This document shows positions 18,694 through 26,235 of a DNA stretch of 64,000 nucleotides, piece after piece. Numbering within the stretch: the first letter of the stretch is position 1; each line of letters opens with the position of its first letter. The notes under the pieces are model-generated. The model was not told where the DNA came from and ran no database searches. It was given only the letters and a program-made list of their open reading frames with translations. Position numbers and translations under genes: made by a program. The DNA comes from Hanstruepera ponticola (GTDB taxonomy: Bacteria; Bacteroidota; Bacteroidia; Flavobacteriales; Flavobacteriaceae): NCBI RefSeq assembly GCF_012931685.1, contig NZ_JABANC010000002.1, forward strand, positions 1-64,000, given 5' to 3'.

Positions 18694-20091
18694 TTAAAGA
18701 GGAATATACATGACCATAAGTGATTGAATTACAAAAAATGTTAAAAATGGTAAAACTAAATAACCCATAACATCTCTAGCTTGTAAATTAACACCAGCTC
18801 CCATAATTGGAAAAACAAGCAATAAGAAAAAAGGCTGAAGCAAATTACTTAAACTTTCTCCATAGGCAACAGATAACGAAGCTCTAGAAATCATAGCTGT
18901 AATTTCATTGGGCTGTAACCCAGAACCTATTTCTTTTACTGCATTAATAATACTAGGTGCCACTACTGCAAATTCTCCTCCAGCCGAAGGAATTGCAAAA
19001 TTTACAAATCCGCCAGTGAGATAAGCATAAAAAGGGTAATTATCTATGGTGGCAACAGTTGCAAAAATTTCTGCAAGTTTATTTCCCAAACCTGTATATA
19101 ACATAATCCCCATAATGCCAGCATAAAATGGATATTGAAATAAAATACCAGATATGTTCTTACTAGAACGCTTCATAGCAACAACATAGCGCATGGGTGT
19201 TTTATGCAAAAGCAATCCAATAATAATAAAAATGAAAATCATAATATTAAAATCTAAACTAAACCCCTTATTGACGAAATGATAGACTATATAAACAAAG
19301 CCCATAACAACAATTAGATATTGTAATATCATGCTGTTATTCAAGGTATCAGAAACTGCTTTTATAGGAAGCTTATAACTTTCAGCTTCTTGCTTAATTG
19401 TACATTCGTCAAATTGATTATTAGAATGAATTAAATCTTTTAGTTCTTTTGGCTTTTTAGTTTTTGGCATAAACATTAAAAACAAAATCGGAGCAATAAC
19501 TACAATCAAGATTATCATGGCTATATTTAGTGTAGAGCCCAAGGTGTATGATGTAGGAATGGTTGTATTTAATATCCCTGCATTAATTAAATAATTGTCT
19601 TGAGTATTTAATAACAATGGGATAGAGCTAGATAAGCCGGTTACCCAACTACCATTAGAAAAATAAACACACGCAATTAAAAAGGGGTAATTAACACCTT
19701 TTACACGTAACGCTAATTCTCTAGCTAATACGCAGGTAATAACTACCCAACCAAAACTGACTAATGTTAATAACGAACCAATAACAAGTACAAAAAAATA
19801 AACCTGTCTGGGTGTTTTAATAAAGTTGGTTAGTTTATCAATGCCATTATTTATTACCGGAGACAATGCGATACAAAAGCCTGTGATCACAATTAATACT
19901 ATTTGCATTCCAAAGGCTAACAAATCAAAAAAACCGTCGTACCAAGCAACAATTATGTCAAGTGGATTGGCCTCTAACCAAAAAAATGACGTGACGCCAG
20001 TTATGATTGTTAAAAGAATAGCAAATACAAAAGCATCTGGCATATACTTTAAAAACAAATGCGTGAATTTTTCGCCGAGTTTGGTTAGCAT
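18694..20091 (-). CDS. atoE: Short-chain fatty acid transporter, AtoE family
   Basis: A 465-aa integral membrane protein with about 12 hydrophobic segments. Matches to the AtoE/TIGR00366 family include FTHLFLKYMPDAFVFAILLT, IACVYFSNGSWVTGLSSSIP, GGFVNFAIPSAGGEFAVVAPS and SYGESLSNLLQPF-like AYGESLSNLLQPF. The family is thought to import short-chain fatty acids such as butyrate or acetoacetate. It ends 41 nt before the acyl-CoA ligase gene, so they may be cotranscribed. The substrate here is inferred only from the family. Confidence 0.9.
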   Translation of the reverse strand: MLTKLGEKFTHLFLKYMPDAFVFAILLTIITGVTSFFWLEANPLDIIVAWYDGFFDLLAFGMQIVLIVITGFCIALSPVINNGIDKLTNFIKTPRQVYFFVLVIGSLLTLVSFGWVVITCVLARELALRVKGVNYPFLIACVYFSNGSWVTGLSSSIPLLLNTQDNYLINAGILNTTIPTSYTLGSTLNIAMIILIVVIAPILFLMFMPKTKKPKELKDLIHSNNQFDECTIKQEAESYKLPIKAVSDTLNNSMILQYLIVVMGFVYIVYHFVNKGFSLDFNIMIFIFIIIGLLLHKTPMRYVVAMKRSSKNISGILFQYPFYAGIMGIMLYTGLGNKLAEIFATVATIDNYPFYAYLTGGFVNFAIPSAGGEFAVVAPSIINAVKEIGSGLQPNEITAMISRASLSVAYGESLSNLLQPFFLLLVFPIMGAGVNLQARDVMGYLVLPFLTFFVIQSLMVMYIPL

Positions 20092-20113
20092 TGATTTATC
20101 AATTAATTATGAA

Positions 20114-21100
20114 TTATTTTTTCACTTTCAATTTATACCCTATAGCCAATTTGCCCATGGATAAATTAAATAAGTATTTATTATCAAAATCTAAATTGGT
20201 TGAATAGATTCCTGTTCCATAAATTAGATTAACATAAAATCTTTTTACATTATAAGCTAATGCTAAAGAAACATCAAGTTTATACAACATAGGGTTCGAT
20301 GGTCTGTAGCTACCATTCTCTAACTGTACCTTTTTGTTCATCAATGCTATTCCAGGCATTAAATTGCAGGTTGCAATAAATCTATCAGTAATTACAAACT
20401 GTGACAAAAAACCTCCCAGTATCCCAACCGCTCTACCACTGTATTTCTCAATTGCGGCTTCATCATTAAAATATTGCTCACCGTTTTCTGTCAAAATATT
20501 ACCATCTGATTTAAATGAATCAAACACAGCAAACGTTCCCACTCCTCCAGAAATATGCACCTTCTTTCTTTTGGTTGGTAATCCAGCTTTTAGCAGTGCA
20601 TACGAAAATTCAATTTCTGAAAATGTATAGAGGTAGTTAAAACCAACGGTTGACGACTTTATATCTTTCCTAAAAACATCTGGCTCATCAAAATTATTAC
20701 GAATATTGAACCCATTATAAGTTTGCAGATAAAAACTAACGTAATTATGCTTTCCAATAATTAAACTCCCCTGCGCATCAAACCTGTCAGTGGCCTGTTT
20801 ATTTCCTGATTTAATATTGAATGCAATATCAATCAGCAACTTACTATTAGCCACACCAAACCCTACACCAGACTTATTGTTTGGCACATAACGAGACCTG
20901 TAATCATCGTTTAAAATGCGAAATTGCTTCACTTTATAGTTTGAAAATATACGAGCAGAATAATTACTTAAATCATGATCTATAAATAGCGAATCTATTA
21001 TTTTAAAAAAACCAGATGAGCTTTTTTTTTCTTCTTCTTGTGCTTGCCCAATAAATGCGACAAATAAAAAAACAATAAGTAACGAAATTCTTTGAATCAT
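20114..21100 (-). CDS. DUF4421 outer-membrane protein
   Basis: A 328-aa protein with a signal peptide (MIQRISLLIVFLFVAFIGQA, then QEE). The mature part has alternating hydrophobic beta strands and ends in a typical strand (GKLAIGYKLKVKK), consistent with an outer-membrane barrel. The segment SNYSARIFSNYKVKQFRI with YVPNNKSGVGFGVA is what I recall as DUF4421. Function unknown. The gene ends 22 nt before atoE, so it may head that transcript. Confidence 0.8.
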   Translation of the reverse strand: MIQRISLLIVFLFVAFIGQAQEEEKKSSSGFFKIIDSLFIDHDLSNYSARIFSNYKVKQFRILNDDYRSRYVPNNKSGVGFGVANSKLLIDIAFNIKSGNKQATDRFDAQGSLIIGKHNYVSFYLQTYNGFNIRNNFDEPDVFRKDIKSSTVGFNYLYTFSEIEFSYALLKAGLPTKRKKVHISGGVGTFAVFDSFKSDGNILTENGEQYFNDEAAIEKYSGRAVGILGGFLSQFVITDRFIATCNLMPGIALMNKKVQLENGSYRPSNPMLYKLDVSLALAYNVKRFYVNLIYGTGIYSTNLDFDNKYLFNLSMGKLAIGYKLKVKK

Positions 21101-21179
21101 GTAACTTTAAACAACTAAATTTGATACGTTTTATTTTATCAATCTTGTTAAAAGCTAAAATTACATTAATTCAACTAAT

Positions 21180-21755
21180 ATGCAACTTGTTTTCGCTACC
21201 AATAATTTAAATAAACTCAAAGAAGTTGAAAAACTAATTCCAGATCACATAGCACTATTAAGCTTAAAAGATATTAACTGTTTAGAAGATATTCCAGAAA
21301 CCCAAAACACCATTGAAGGCAATGCCATTCAAAAAGCCGAATACATAAAAAAACAGTATGGTTATGACTGTTTTGCAGATGATACAGGTCTGGAAGTTGA
21401 AGCTTTAAATGGTGAACCAGGCGTGTTTTCAGCGCGTTATGCAGGTGAACAGCGAAATGCTGATGACAACATAAATAAACTTCTCACTGCACTTCAAGGT
21501 TCAAACAACAGGAATGCGCAATTTAAAACTGTCATAGCTTTACATCTCAACGGACAAATACAAACCTTCACTGGGATTTGTAAAGGTGAAATTACTTTAA
21601 GAAAGTCAGGTAAAGAAGGCTTTGGTTATGATCCTATATTTAAAGCCGAAGGCTTCAATAAAACCTTTGCTCAAATGACACTTGAAGAAAAAAACAAGAT
21701 TGGTCATCGTGGTAAGGCAGTCAAACAATTAGTCAACTTTTTAAATGCTCTATGA
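21180..21755 (+). CDS. rdgB: XTP/dITP diphosphatase (non-canonical purine NTP pyrophosphatase)
   Basis: A 191-aa HAM1/RdgB protein that hydrolyses dITP, dHapTP and XTP to monophosphates and so keeps deaminated purines out of DNA. Motifs are LVFATNNLNKLKEVEKL, the FADDTGLEVEALNGEPGVFSARYAG block with the catalytic acidic pair, GKEGFGYDPIF and the C-terminal KNKIGHRGKAVKQL. Full length for the family. Divergent from the DUF4421 gene. Confidence 0.95.
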   Translation: MQLVFATNNLNKLKEVEKLIPDHIALLSLKDINCLEDIPETQNTIEGNAIQKAEYIKKQYGYDCFADDTGLEVEALNGEPGVFSARYAGEQRNADDNINKLLTALQGSNNRNAQFKTVIALHLNGQIQTFTGICKGEITLRKSGKEGFGYDPIFKAEGFNKTFAQMTLEEKNKIGHRGKAVKQLVNFLNAL

Positions 21756-21830
21756 TTTTTACCGAAGAACCCAAACTTTTTACCTATTGCAAAAATTAAT
21801 CTTATATTTAGGCACCTAAAATACACTATC

Positions 21831-22316
21831 ATGAAATATTTTAAAATACTTACAATACTATTAGCAAGTTCAACACTGTTGTTATCCTCTTGTAAAGATA
21901 AAGCCGAAACACCAGAGGCTACTACTACAACAGAAAATTCTGAATTACAACCCTTACAAGTATTCGACGCGCAAAACCAACAGAAAACCACAACTGCTCA
22001 AAATGTATCAGGTGTTTATCACTATACTTGTAGCAACGGTTGTGCAGGAGGAGCCGCAGCAGCTGGTAATTGCGCGACATGTGGAAACGCTTTAGCACAT
22101 AACCAAGCGTACCATTCTAACAACAATAACACTGCCAATACACCAGCTACTACACCAACTAATCCCGCAGCTACACCAACGCCTGAACCAAGTCAAAATT
22201 CGGCTGGCGTATGGCATTACACGTGTGGAAACGGTTGTGCAGGTGGTGCAGGATCTGCCGGAAATTGTAGCTCATGTGGTGGAACTTTAGCACATAATAC
22301 AGCCTATCACAACTAA
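21831..22316 (+). CDS. Lipoprotein with two Cys4 zinc-ribbon-like repeats
   Basis: A 161-aa protein with a lipoprotein signal peptide (LLASSTLLLSSC, lipid-modified Cys near residue 21). The mature part contains two copies of about 35 residues (near residues 60-97 and 125-161) with the pattern YHYTC-SNGCAGG...GNC-xxCG-xxLAHN-AYH. The repeats are joined by a Thr/Pro/Asn-rich linker. Four cysteines and conserved histidines in each copy suggest a metal site, resembling in spacing the YTCPMHP...GKCPKCGM heavy-metal-binding domain of copper export proteins; that link is inference. Likely anchored in a periplasmic or outer-membrane leaflet. It is the last normal gene before the 21-bp repeat and cassette array. 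Confidence 0.75.
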   Translation: MKYFKILTILLASSTLLLSSCKDKAETPEATTTTENSELQPLQVFDAQNQQKTTTAQNVSGVYHYTCSNGCAGGAAAAGNCATCGNALAHNQAYHSNNNNTANTPATTPTNPAATPTPEPSQNSAGVWHYTCGNGCAGGAGSAGNCSSCGGTLAHNTAYHN

Positions 22317-22357
22317 TAATAAATGAGTACAAGTATTATATCGTTCGTTGCAAAATA

Positions 22358-22647
22358 CAGTTACTGCGGTAGTGTAAACAGTTACAACGCACAATAAGGC
22401 TGCGACAACATCAATGTACTCGGTGACGACAGCATTGTACACAGTGACGGAGGCATTGTACACGGTGACGACGCCATTGTAAACGGTGACAACACATAAT
22501 ATAACGGTGACAACGCCATAACGGACGGATACTATGCCATAACGGACAGATACTATGCCTCAACGGACGGATACTATGCCTTAACGGACGGATACTATGT
22601 CATAACGGGCAGATACTATGGCTTAACGGACAAATGCAATAACACAA
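22358..22647. repeat. 14-unit, 21-bp tandem repeat in two subfamilies
   Basis: The whole interval keeps a 21-bp phase. Units 1-8 (from 22358; the eighth, at 22505, is 17 bp) are of the type CGGTGACGACGCCATTGTAAA. Units 9-14 (from 22522) are of the type CGGACGGATACTATGCCATAA. The two types share the leading CGG(T/A) and the end AA but differ in the middle. All frames contain stops and no start codon opens a long frame, so it is probably non-coding. There are no unique spacers, so it is not CRISPR. It fills most of the gap (22317-22748) between the zinc-ribbon lipoprotein and the first cassette gene. Confidence 0.93.
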
Positions 22648-22702
22648 TACGCAAAAGGAAACAAAAAGTTATGATATCCGGAAAATAAAACTGTTAAACA
22701 GT

Positions 22703-22734
22703 TATATTTGTTATTATATAACAAGTTACCCATA
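22703..22734 (+). promoter_or_regulatory. Leading boundary of the cassette array with a promoter element
   Basis: TATATTTG (22703-22710) is a perfect -7 element, though no good TTTG -33 is seen upstream. It overlaps the 17-bp palindrome TTGTTATTATATAACAA (22708-22724), which abuts GTTACCCATA (22725-22734), the first inverted end of cassette 1. The position, just outside the first cassette and pointing into the array, is where an integron keeps attI and its cassette promoter. That role is inference. Confidence 0.45.
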
Positions 22735-22748
22735 AGCTAAACTGACCA

Positions 22749-23543
22749 TTGAGAATACTGCTTCACATCATAATCATCGTTCTTTTAACAATTGTTACCC
22801 AAATCGGCGGAATTATTTATTTAATTGCTGTTTTATTAATAAAACGGACATCAAAAAAAAGACGACTGAAACGAATTGGAATTTTTGCGGGGCTTTACTT
22901 ATCAGCTACTTTTTTGATTGTCCCAAATGTTGCACCAATTTTCGGACGTGAAAAAATTAAAGAAACGGAATTTATAAAAGCTCATTCGTTCTTCTATAAA
23001 CTTGCAAATCGGAATTACGTAAGACCAGAACTGAATTCTACTCTTCAAAATATTTCTCTGGATTTACAAAAATTCAATTATGGATTGAAATTGATTTATT
23101 TGGACGCAAATTTCCCATTCATAGACAGGTTTCCTCTTTTACCACATTTAAGCCACAACGACGGAAAGAAAGTTGACGTTTCCCTGATTTACGAGGAGCC
23201 AAATGGACAATTGACCAATAAAAAACCATCAGTAAGCGGATATGGAGTTTACGAAAAACCAACTGCAACCGAATATGACCAAAATGCAGATTGCAAACAA
23301 CGTGGGAATTGGCAATATGATTTCCCGAAGTATTTGACTTTAGGAACTATCAACAAAGAAATTGAATTTTCCGAAAAGGGAACTCGTGAATTAGCGAATT
23401 TGATTTTACGTCAAAACAGCATCGGAAAATTATTTATTGAACCACATTTAAAAAAACGACTGAATTTAACAAACGGAAAAGTAAGGTTTCACGGTTGTCA
23501 AGCTGTTCGACACGATGACCATATTCATTTCCAATTAAAATAA
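22749..23543 (+). CDS. Cassette 1: membrane-anchored LAS-type (MepA/M74-like) metallopeptidase candidate
   Basis: A 264-aa protein with two N-terminal transmembrane segments (about residues 5-30 and 42-62) and an extracytoplasmic domain. The domain carries the two LAS zinc signatures: SHNDGKKVD (H136, D143; pattern HxxGxxxD) and HDDHIHF near the C-terminus (H258, H260). The SH..G...D plus HDDHxH combination is closest to MepA, the penicillin-insensitive murein endopeptidase, so cleavage of peptidoglycan crosslinks is plausible (inference). Overall similarity to MepA is otherwise weak. The first start codon in frame is TTG at 22749, right after an in-frame stop; no ATG is available nearby. It is the first gene of the cassette array, 15 nt inside the unit boundary. 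Confidence 0.6.
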   Translation: MRILLHIIIIVLLTIVTQIGGIIYLIAVLLIKRTSKKRRLKRIGIFAGLYLSATFLIVPNVAPIFGREKIKETEFIKAHSFFYKLANRNYVRPELNSTLQNISLDLQKFNYGLKLIYLDANFPFIDRFPLLPHLSHNDGKKVDVSLIYEEPNGQLTNKKPSVSGYGVYEKPTATEYDQNADCKQRGNWQYDFPKYLTLGTINKEIEFSEKGTRELANLILRQNSIGKLFIEPHLKKRLNLTNGKVRFHGCQAVRHDDHIHFQLK

Positions 23544-23550
23544 AAAAGCC

Positions 23551-23687
23551 TATGGGTAACACCGTGTATAATTCATTGCTAGTTCTAGCCTACTTACGAA
23601 AGTCCTCGCGGACTTTCTATCTGTGATTTATTTGCTAACTTTAGTGCTTAAACACGCAACGAAATCATACACAAAACCGTTGCCATT
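23551..23687 (+). repeat. attC-like site 1
   Basis: Left end TATGGGTAAC (23551-23560) pairs with GTTACCCATA at the start of cassette 1. Right end GTTGCCATT (23679-23687) opens cassette 2. Between them, arms GTGTATAATTCATTGC and GCAACGAAATCATACAC pair imperfectly. The centre holds hairpins GCTAG-TT-CTAGC and GAAAGTCC-TCGC-GGACTTTC (23598-23617). Confidence 0.8.
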
Positions 23688-23727
23688 CATTGTGAACAAA
23701 CTCAACGGAAATAATAAATTGAACCAA

Positions 23728-24279
23728 ATGAAAAACATAAAATATCTATTAATTCTGACTTCGGTAATGTTTTTGTCTTCATTTTCACAGCCGATTTTTG
23801 CTCAAGAAAATGACTTCATCAAAGAATATTTGGAACGATTAGAAAAATCGAAAGAATACTTAATTCTTGTAGCGGAAACAATGCCACAAGATAAATATGA
23901 ATTCAAAGCAACGCCTGAATCAATGAGTTTTGCGGAAAATTTAATGCATATTGGTTGGGCAATGGATTGGCACAGTCAATCATTAATGGGCGGACGTGAA
24001 GCGAGAGATTGGAATACGGACACGGAACTCAAAACGGACAACAAATCGAAAAAGAAAATGATTGTTAAAATCAGCGAGACTTTTGACAAAACAATAGAAT
24101 TTATCTCAAATTTCGACCCAAATAAACTTGAAGAAAGATTGGACTATTTTGGGGCGGACAGAACGAAAAGACAAATTTTGTTATTACTTGCCGACCACAT
24201 AACTCACCATAGAGGACAAATGCTTGTTTACATGCGACTAAACGGATTAAAACCGCCAAGATATGTTTTATATCAATAA
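23728..24279 (+). CDS. Cassette 2: exported DinB-family protein
   Basis: A 183-aa protein from the ATG at 23728, with a signal peptide (MKNIKYLLILTSVMFLSSFS, cut after FAQ). The mature protein is a DinB-like four-helix bundle. The metal ligands are visible: H74 in MHIGWAMDWH, and H157 and H161 in ADHITHHRGQ, followed by the family end LNGLKPPRYV. DinB/YfiT proteins bind a divalent metal and many are thiol transferases or of unknown function; an exported one is common in Bacteroidota. An upstream in-frame start at 23623 lies inside attC-like site 1 and lacks a signal peptide, so it was not used. Confidence 0.85.
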   Translation: MKNIKYLLILTSVMFLSSFSQPIFAQENDFIKEYLERLEKSKEYLILVAETMPQDKYEFKATPESMSFAENLMHIGWAMDWHSQSLMGGREARDWNTDTELKTDNKSKKKMIVKISETFDKTIEFISNFDPNKLEERLDYFGADRTKRQILLLLADHITHHRGQMLVYMRLNGLKPPRYVLYQ

Positions 24280-24318
24280 ATCAACATTTGGACTGAATTA
24301 ATGACAAAAATACATCGA

Positions 24319-24456
24319 AATGGCAACAATGGCTATAGTTCATTGCGGCGGAATTTCCTCTCGGAAATTCCTGCGTGTTTGCAATGTTTGGTTTACGGCG
24401 GAATAGTTTTGCCGAACCATTCCGCAACGAAACCATACACAAATACGTTACCACAC
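24319..24456 (+). repeat. attC-like site 2 (GGCGGAAT-type centre)
   Basis: Left end AATGGCAAC (24319-24327) pairs with GTTGCCATT of the same cassette at 23679. Right end GTTACCACAC is at 24447-24456. The arms TATAGTTCATTGCGG and CCGCAACGAAACCATAC match the other sites, but the centre differs: hairpins around GGCGGAATTTCC / GGAAATTCC and GGCGGAATAG. Confidence 0.78.
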
Positions 24457-24471
24457 ATTTGAGAAAAACCT

Positions 24472-25023
24472 ATGGGAATATTTTCAAGATTCAAGAAAAA
24501 AGGAAATATTAATTTATCAAAATCTGACTTTAAAACTGAAAGTGAAGATTTTGAAGTTCTTTCTGTAAAATTAAGTGGAGATTTTTTTGAAAAGTTTCCG
24601 CAAGCAAAAAAGAAAGATAGTTATACTGGAAAGTCAAAACTGATAACTAACACAGCTACTTTATCGCTTTTCGGGAATAATATAAAAATAACTTACGACC
24701 CAAGTGAAATTGAATTAAATGAAGATAAATTCATTGACCAAATGAATCGGAATTTGAATTGGATTGCGGATAATGAAAGTGGAATTAAAAACGGAATTAC
24801 TAAAAAGTTACTTACTCTAAAAAACGAAAATTGGCTTGAAGAAAACGAATCTGAATTATCAGAAAGTGAATTTATAAAACGAATTAAACTGACTTCAATA
24901 TCTTTTTTTGGCGAAGGAAATTCGGAATTGATTTTCGATGATGGAGATTTATTTTGGGAACACGAAATTGTTGCGGTATTAAATACGAAAAACAAGCTGA
25001 CTGAAATAAATATTCGAGGATAA
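24472..25023 (+). CDS. Cassette 3: cytoplasmic protein, DUF2262-like
   Basis: A 183-aa acidic soluble protein, MGIFSRFKKKGNINLSKSDF at its start. The C-terminal half contains IKLTSISFFGEGNSELIF then DDGDLFWEHEIVAV, a pattern I associate with DUF2262 (FDDGDLFWGHSI in that family). This assignment is from memory and moderate at best. The function of DUF2262 is unknown; such proteins occur in accessory and polymorphic-toxin immunity contexts. No partner toxin is seen here. The ATG sits 25 nt inside the cassette boundary. Confidence 0.65.
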   Translation: MGIFSRFKKKGNINLSKSDFKTESEDFEVLSVKLSGDFFEKFPQAKKKDSYTGKSKLITNTATLSLFGNNIKITYDPSEIELNEDKFIDQMNRNLNWIADNESGIKNGITKKLLTLKNENWLEENESELSESEFIKRIKLTSISFFGEGNSELIFDDGDLFWEHEIVAVLNTKNKLTEINIRG

Positions 25024-25027
25024 AAAC

Positions 25028-25163
25028 GTGTGGTAACAACGTGTATAATCAATTGCTAGTTCTAGCCTACTTACGAAAATCCTCGCGGATTTTCTATTCG
25101 GTTTTTATTTGCTAAATTAGTTGCTTAACCACGCAACTAATCATACACAAACACGTTATATGC
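25028..25163 (+). repeat. attC-like site 3
   Basis: Left end GTGTGGTAAC (25028-25037) is the exact reverse complement of GTTACCACAC opening the same cassette at 24447. Right end GTTATATGC (25155-25163) opens cassette 4. The body is nearly identical to site 1, with arms GTGTATAATCAATTGC / GCAACTAATCATACAC and central hairpin GAAAATCC-TCGC-GGATTTTC. Confidence 0.82.
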
Positions 25164-25173
25164 AAGCCAAGAA

Positions 25174-25407
25174 ATGAACAAACTTTTATATTATTCAATT
25201 CTGATTATAATTGCAATTTTCAATTTAATTCTTGCTATTATACTGATTAATTCAGTTTCTGAATCCGAACTTTTTGGATGCTTTGTTTTAAATATTCATG
25301 ATACTTATTATTGCATATCTCATGTTATCATATTTATTCTGCTGGGAATTGGGGCTCTCATTTGGAATTTGATGTTCTTTTTACGGAAAAAGATTATTTC
25401 GAATTAA
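25174..25407 (+). CDS. Cassette 4: small two-helix membrane protein, 77 aa
   Basis: A 77-residue protein with two transmembrane segments (about residues 6-27 and 48-68). They are separated by a short loop with three acidic residues and two cysteines (SESELFGCFVLNIHDTYYC), and the protein ends in a basic tail (FLRKKIISN), so the C-terminus is probably cytoplasmic. No family recognised. It starts 11 nt after the unit boundary and ends 6 nt before the next inverted end, so the cassette is little more than gene plus recombination site. Confidence 0.65.
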   Translation: MNKLLYYSILIIIAIFNLILAIILINSVSESELFGCFVLNIHDTYYCISHVIIFILLGIGALIWNLMFFLRKKIISN

Positions 25408-25413
25408 TTGCCA

Positions 25414-25636
25414 GCATATAACAACGCATAACGCTTATAGCGGTATATGGTTAATTGAATGTTTTGTCCTACAATTTTTACGTAAATTGCTTCTGATAAA
25501 ATTTCGATCGCGGCGCCGTTGCGCTATCTGAATCTCACGCAGCTCCGCTGCTGCCCGCACCACGCTTAACGCATGGTCGGTCTTTCCGATTCAGCCGCCT
25601 GTCCGCCACAATCGTTATACAAACCCGTTGTGTGTA
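25414..25636 (+). repeat. attC-like site 4 (long, GC-rich centre)
   Basis: Left end GCATATAAC (25414-25422) pairs exactly with GTTATATGC at 25155. Right end GTTGTGTGTA (25627-25636) opens cassette 5. At about 220 bp it is the longest site, and its centre is unusually GC-rich (GCGGCGCCGTTGCGC, CAGCTCCGCTGCTG) compared with the rest of the window. Confidence 0.7.
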
Positions 25637-25661
25637 ATTTACCAAACCGAACGCGAATTAA

Positions 25662-26090
25662 ATGAACGAAATAAGTTTACCATATCATTTAATAATTCCA
25701 AGTCTGATTTCGATTCTGATTTTAGGAATAATATTTCTAAAAAGAAAGAAATTGTTTGCGAGTGGTAAATGGAAATGCTTTTGGATAAGTACAGCAGTAT
25801 TTTTCGGAATTTATCTTCTTGTTGTTGGAGGAGCAACTTATTCTGACTTGAATGCTCAATTTACTTTGAATGAATTTGACCTAAATAAAGATGGATTCTT
25901 TAGTGGAGAAGAAATAACGTCTGAACAAAAAGAAGCGATGCGGAAATTGACCTCTGATACAGGAAGGAATTTTTCTTTTATAACTGGGTTTATATTTTCT
26001 GGAATTATTGCATTATTTGTTTTTATTGGCGGAAAGTTGATTGAATATATAAACGTGAAAAAAATAAAAACTACACACAACAATGTATAA
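25662..26090 (+). CDS. Cassette 5: three-helix membrane protein with an EF-hand
   Basis: A 142-aa protein with hydrophobic segments at about residues 9-27, 40-58 and 104-125. Between the second and third is a canonical EF-hand loop at residues 73-84 (DLNKDGFFSGEE), with ligands at D73, N75, D77, S81 and E84 and the invariant glycine at 78. It therefore probably binds calcium in a loop between membrane helices. No named family recognised. The last codons (TTHNNV, stop) lie inside attC-like site 5, so the recombination site supplies the C-terminus. Confidence 0.7.
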   Translation: MNEISLPYHLIIPSLISILILGIIFLKRKKLFASGKWKCFWISTAVFFGIYLLVVGGATYSDLNAQFTLNEFDLNKDGFFSGEEITSEQKEAMRKLTSDTGRNFSFITGFIFSGIIALFVFIGGKLIEYINVKKIKTTHNNV

Positions 26091-26209
26091 AAAAAATTGC
26101 TAGTTTTAGCTAAACCAAAGTTAGTTGCTCGTTTGCTAGCCTCTGATTTTCCTTCGGAAAATCCTCGCACACAAACACGCAACTTTCCTTATACATCAAC
26201 GTTATGTGC
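26072..26209 (+). repeat. attC-like site 5 (overlaps the cassette 5 stop)
   Basis: Left end TACACACAAC (26072-26081) is the exact reverse complement of GTTGTGTGTA at 25627. Right end GTTATGTGC (26201-26209) opens cassette 6. Arms ATGTATAA / TTATACAT and TTGCTAG / CTAG-type segments are shared with the other sites. The centre holds the hairpin GATTTTCC-TTC-GGAAAATC (26145-26163). Confidence 0.8.
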
Positions 26210-26235
26210 AAGCTGAATAAAACACTGAAATAAAC

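Noticed and set aside
22400-22504. Short peptide reading GDDSIVHSDGGIVHGDDAIVNGDN
   Set aside because: The frame has no start codon, is bounded by stops and exists only because of the 21-bp period.
22358-22647. CRISPR array
   Set aside because: Units are contiguous 21-mers with no unique spacers, and no cas genes occur.
23623-23727. N-terminal extension of the DinB gene
   Set aside because: It lies in attC-like site 1; the internal ATG at 23728 starts a proper signal peptide.
24693-25052. Minus-strand frame opposite cassette 3
   Set aside because: Antisense to a coherent plus-strand protein and crosses into the site.
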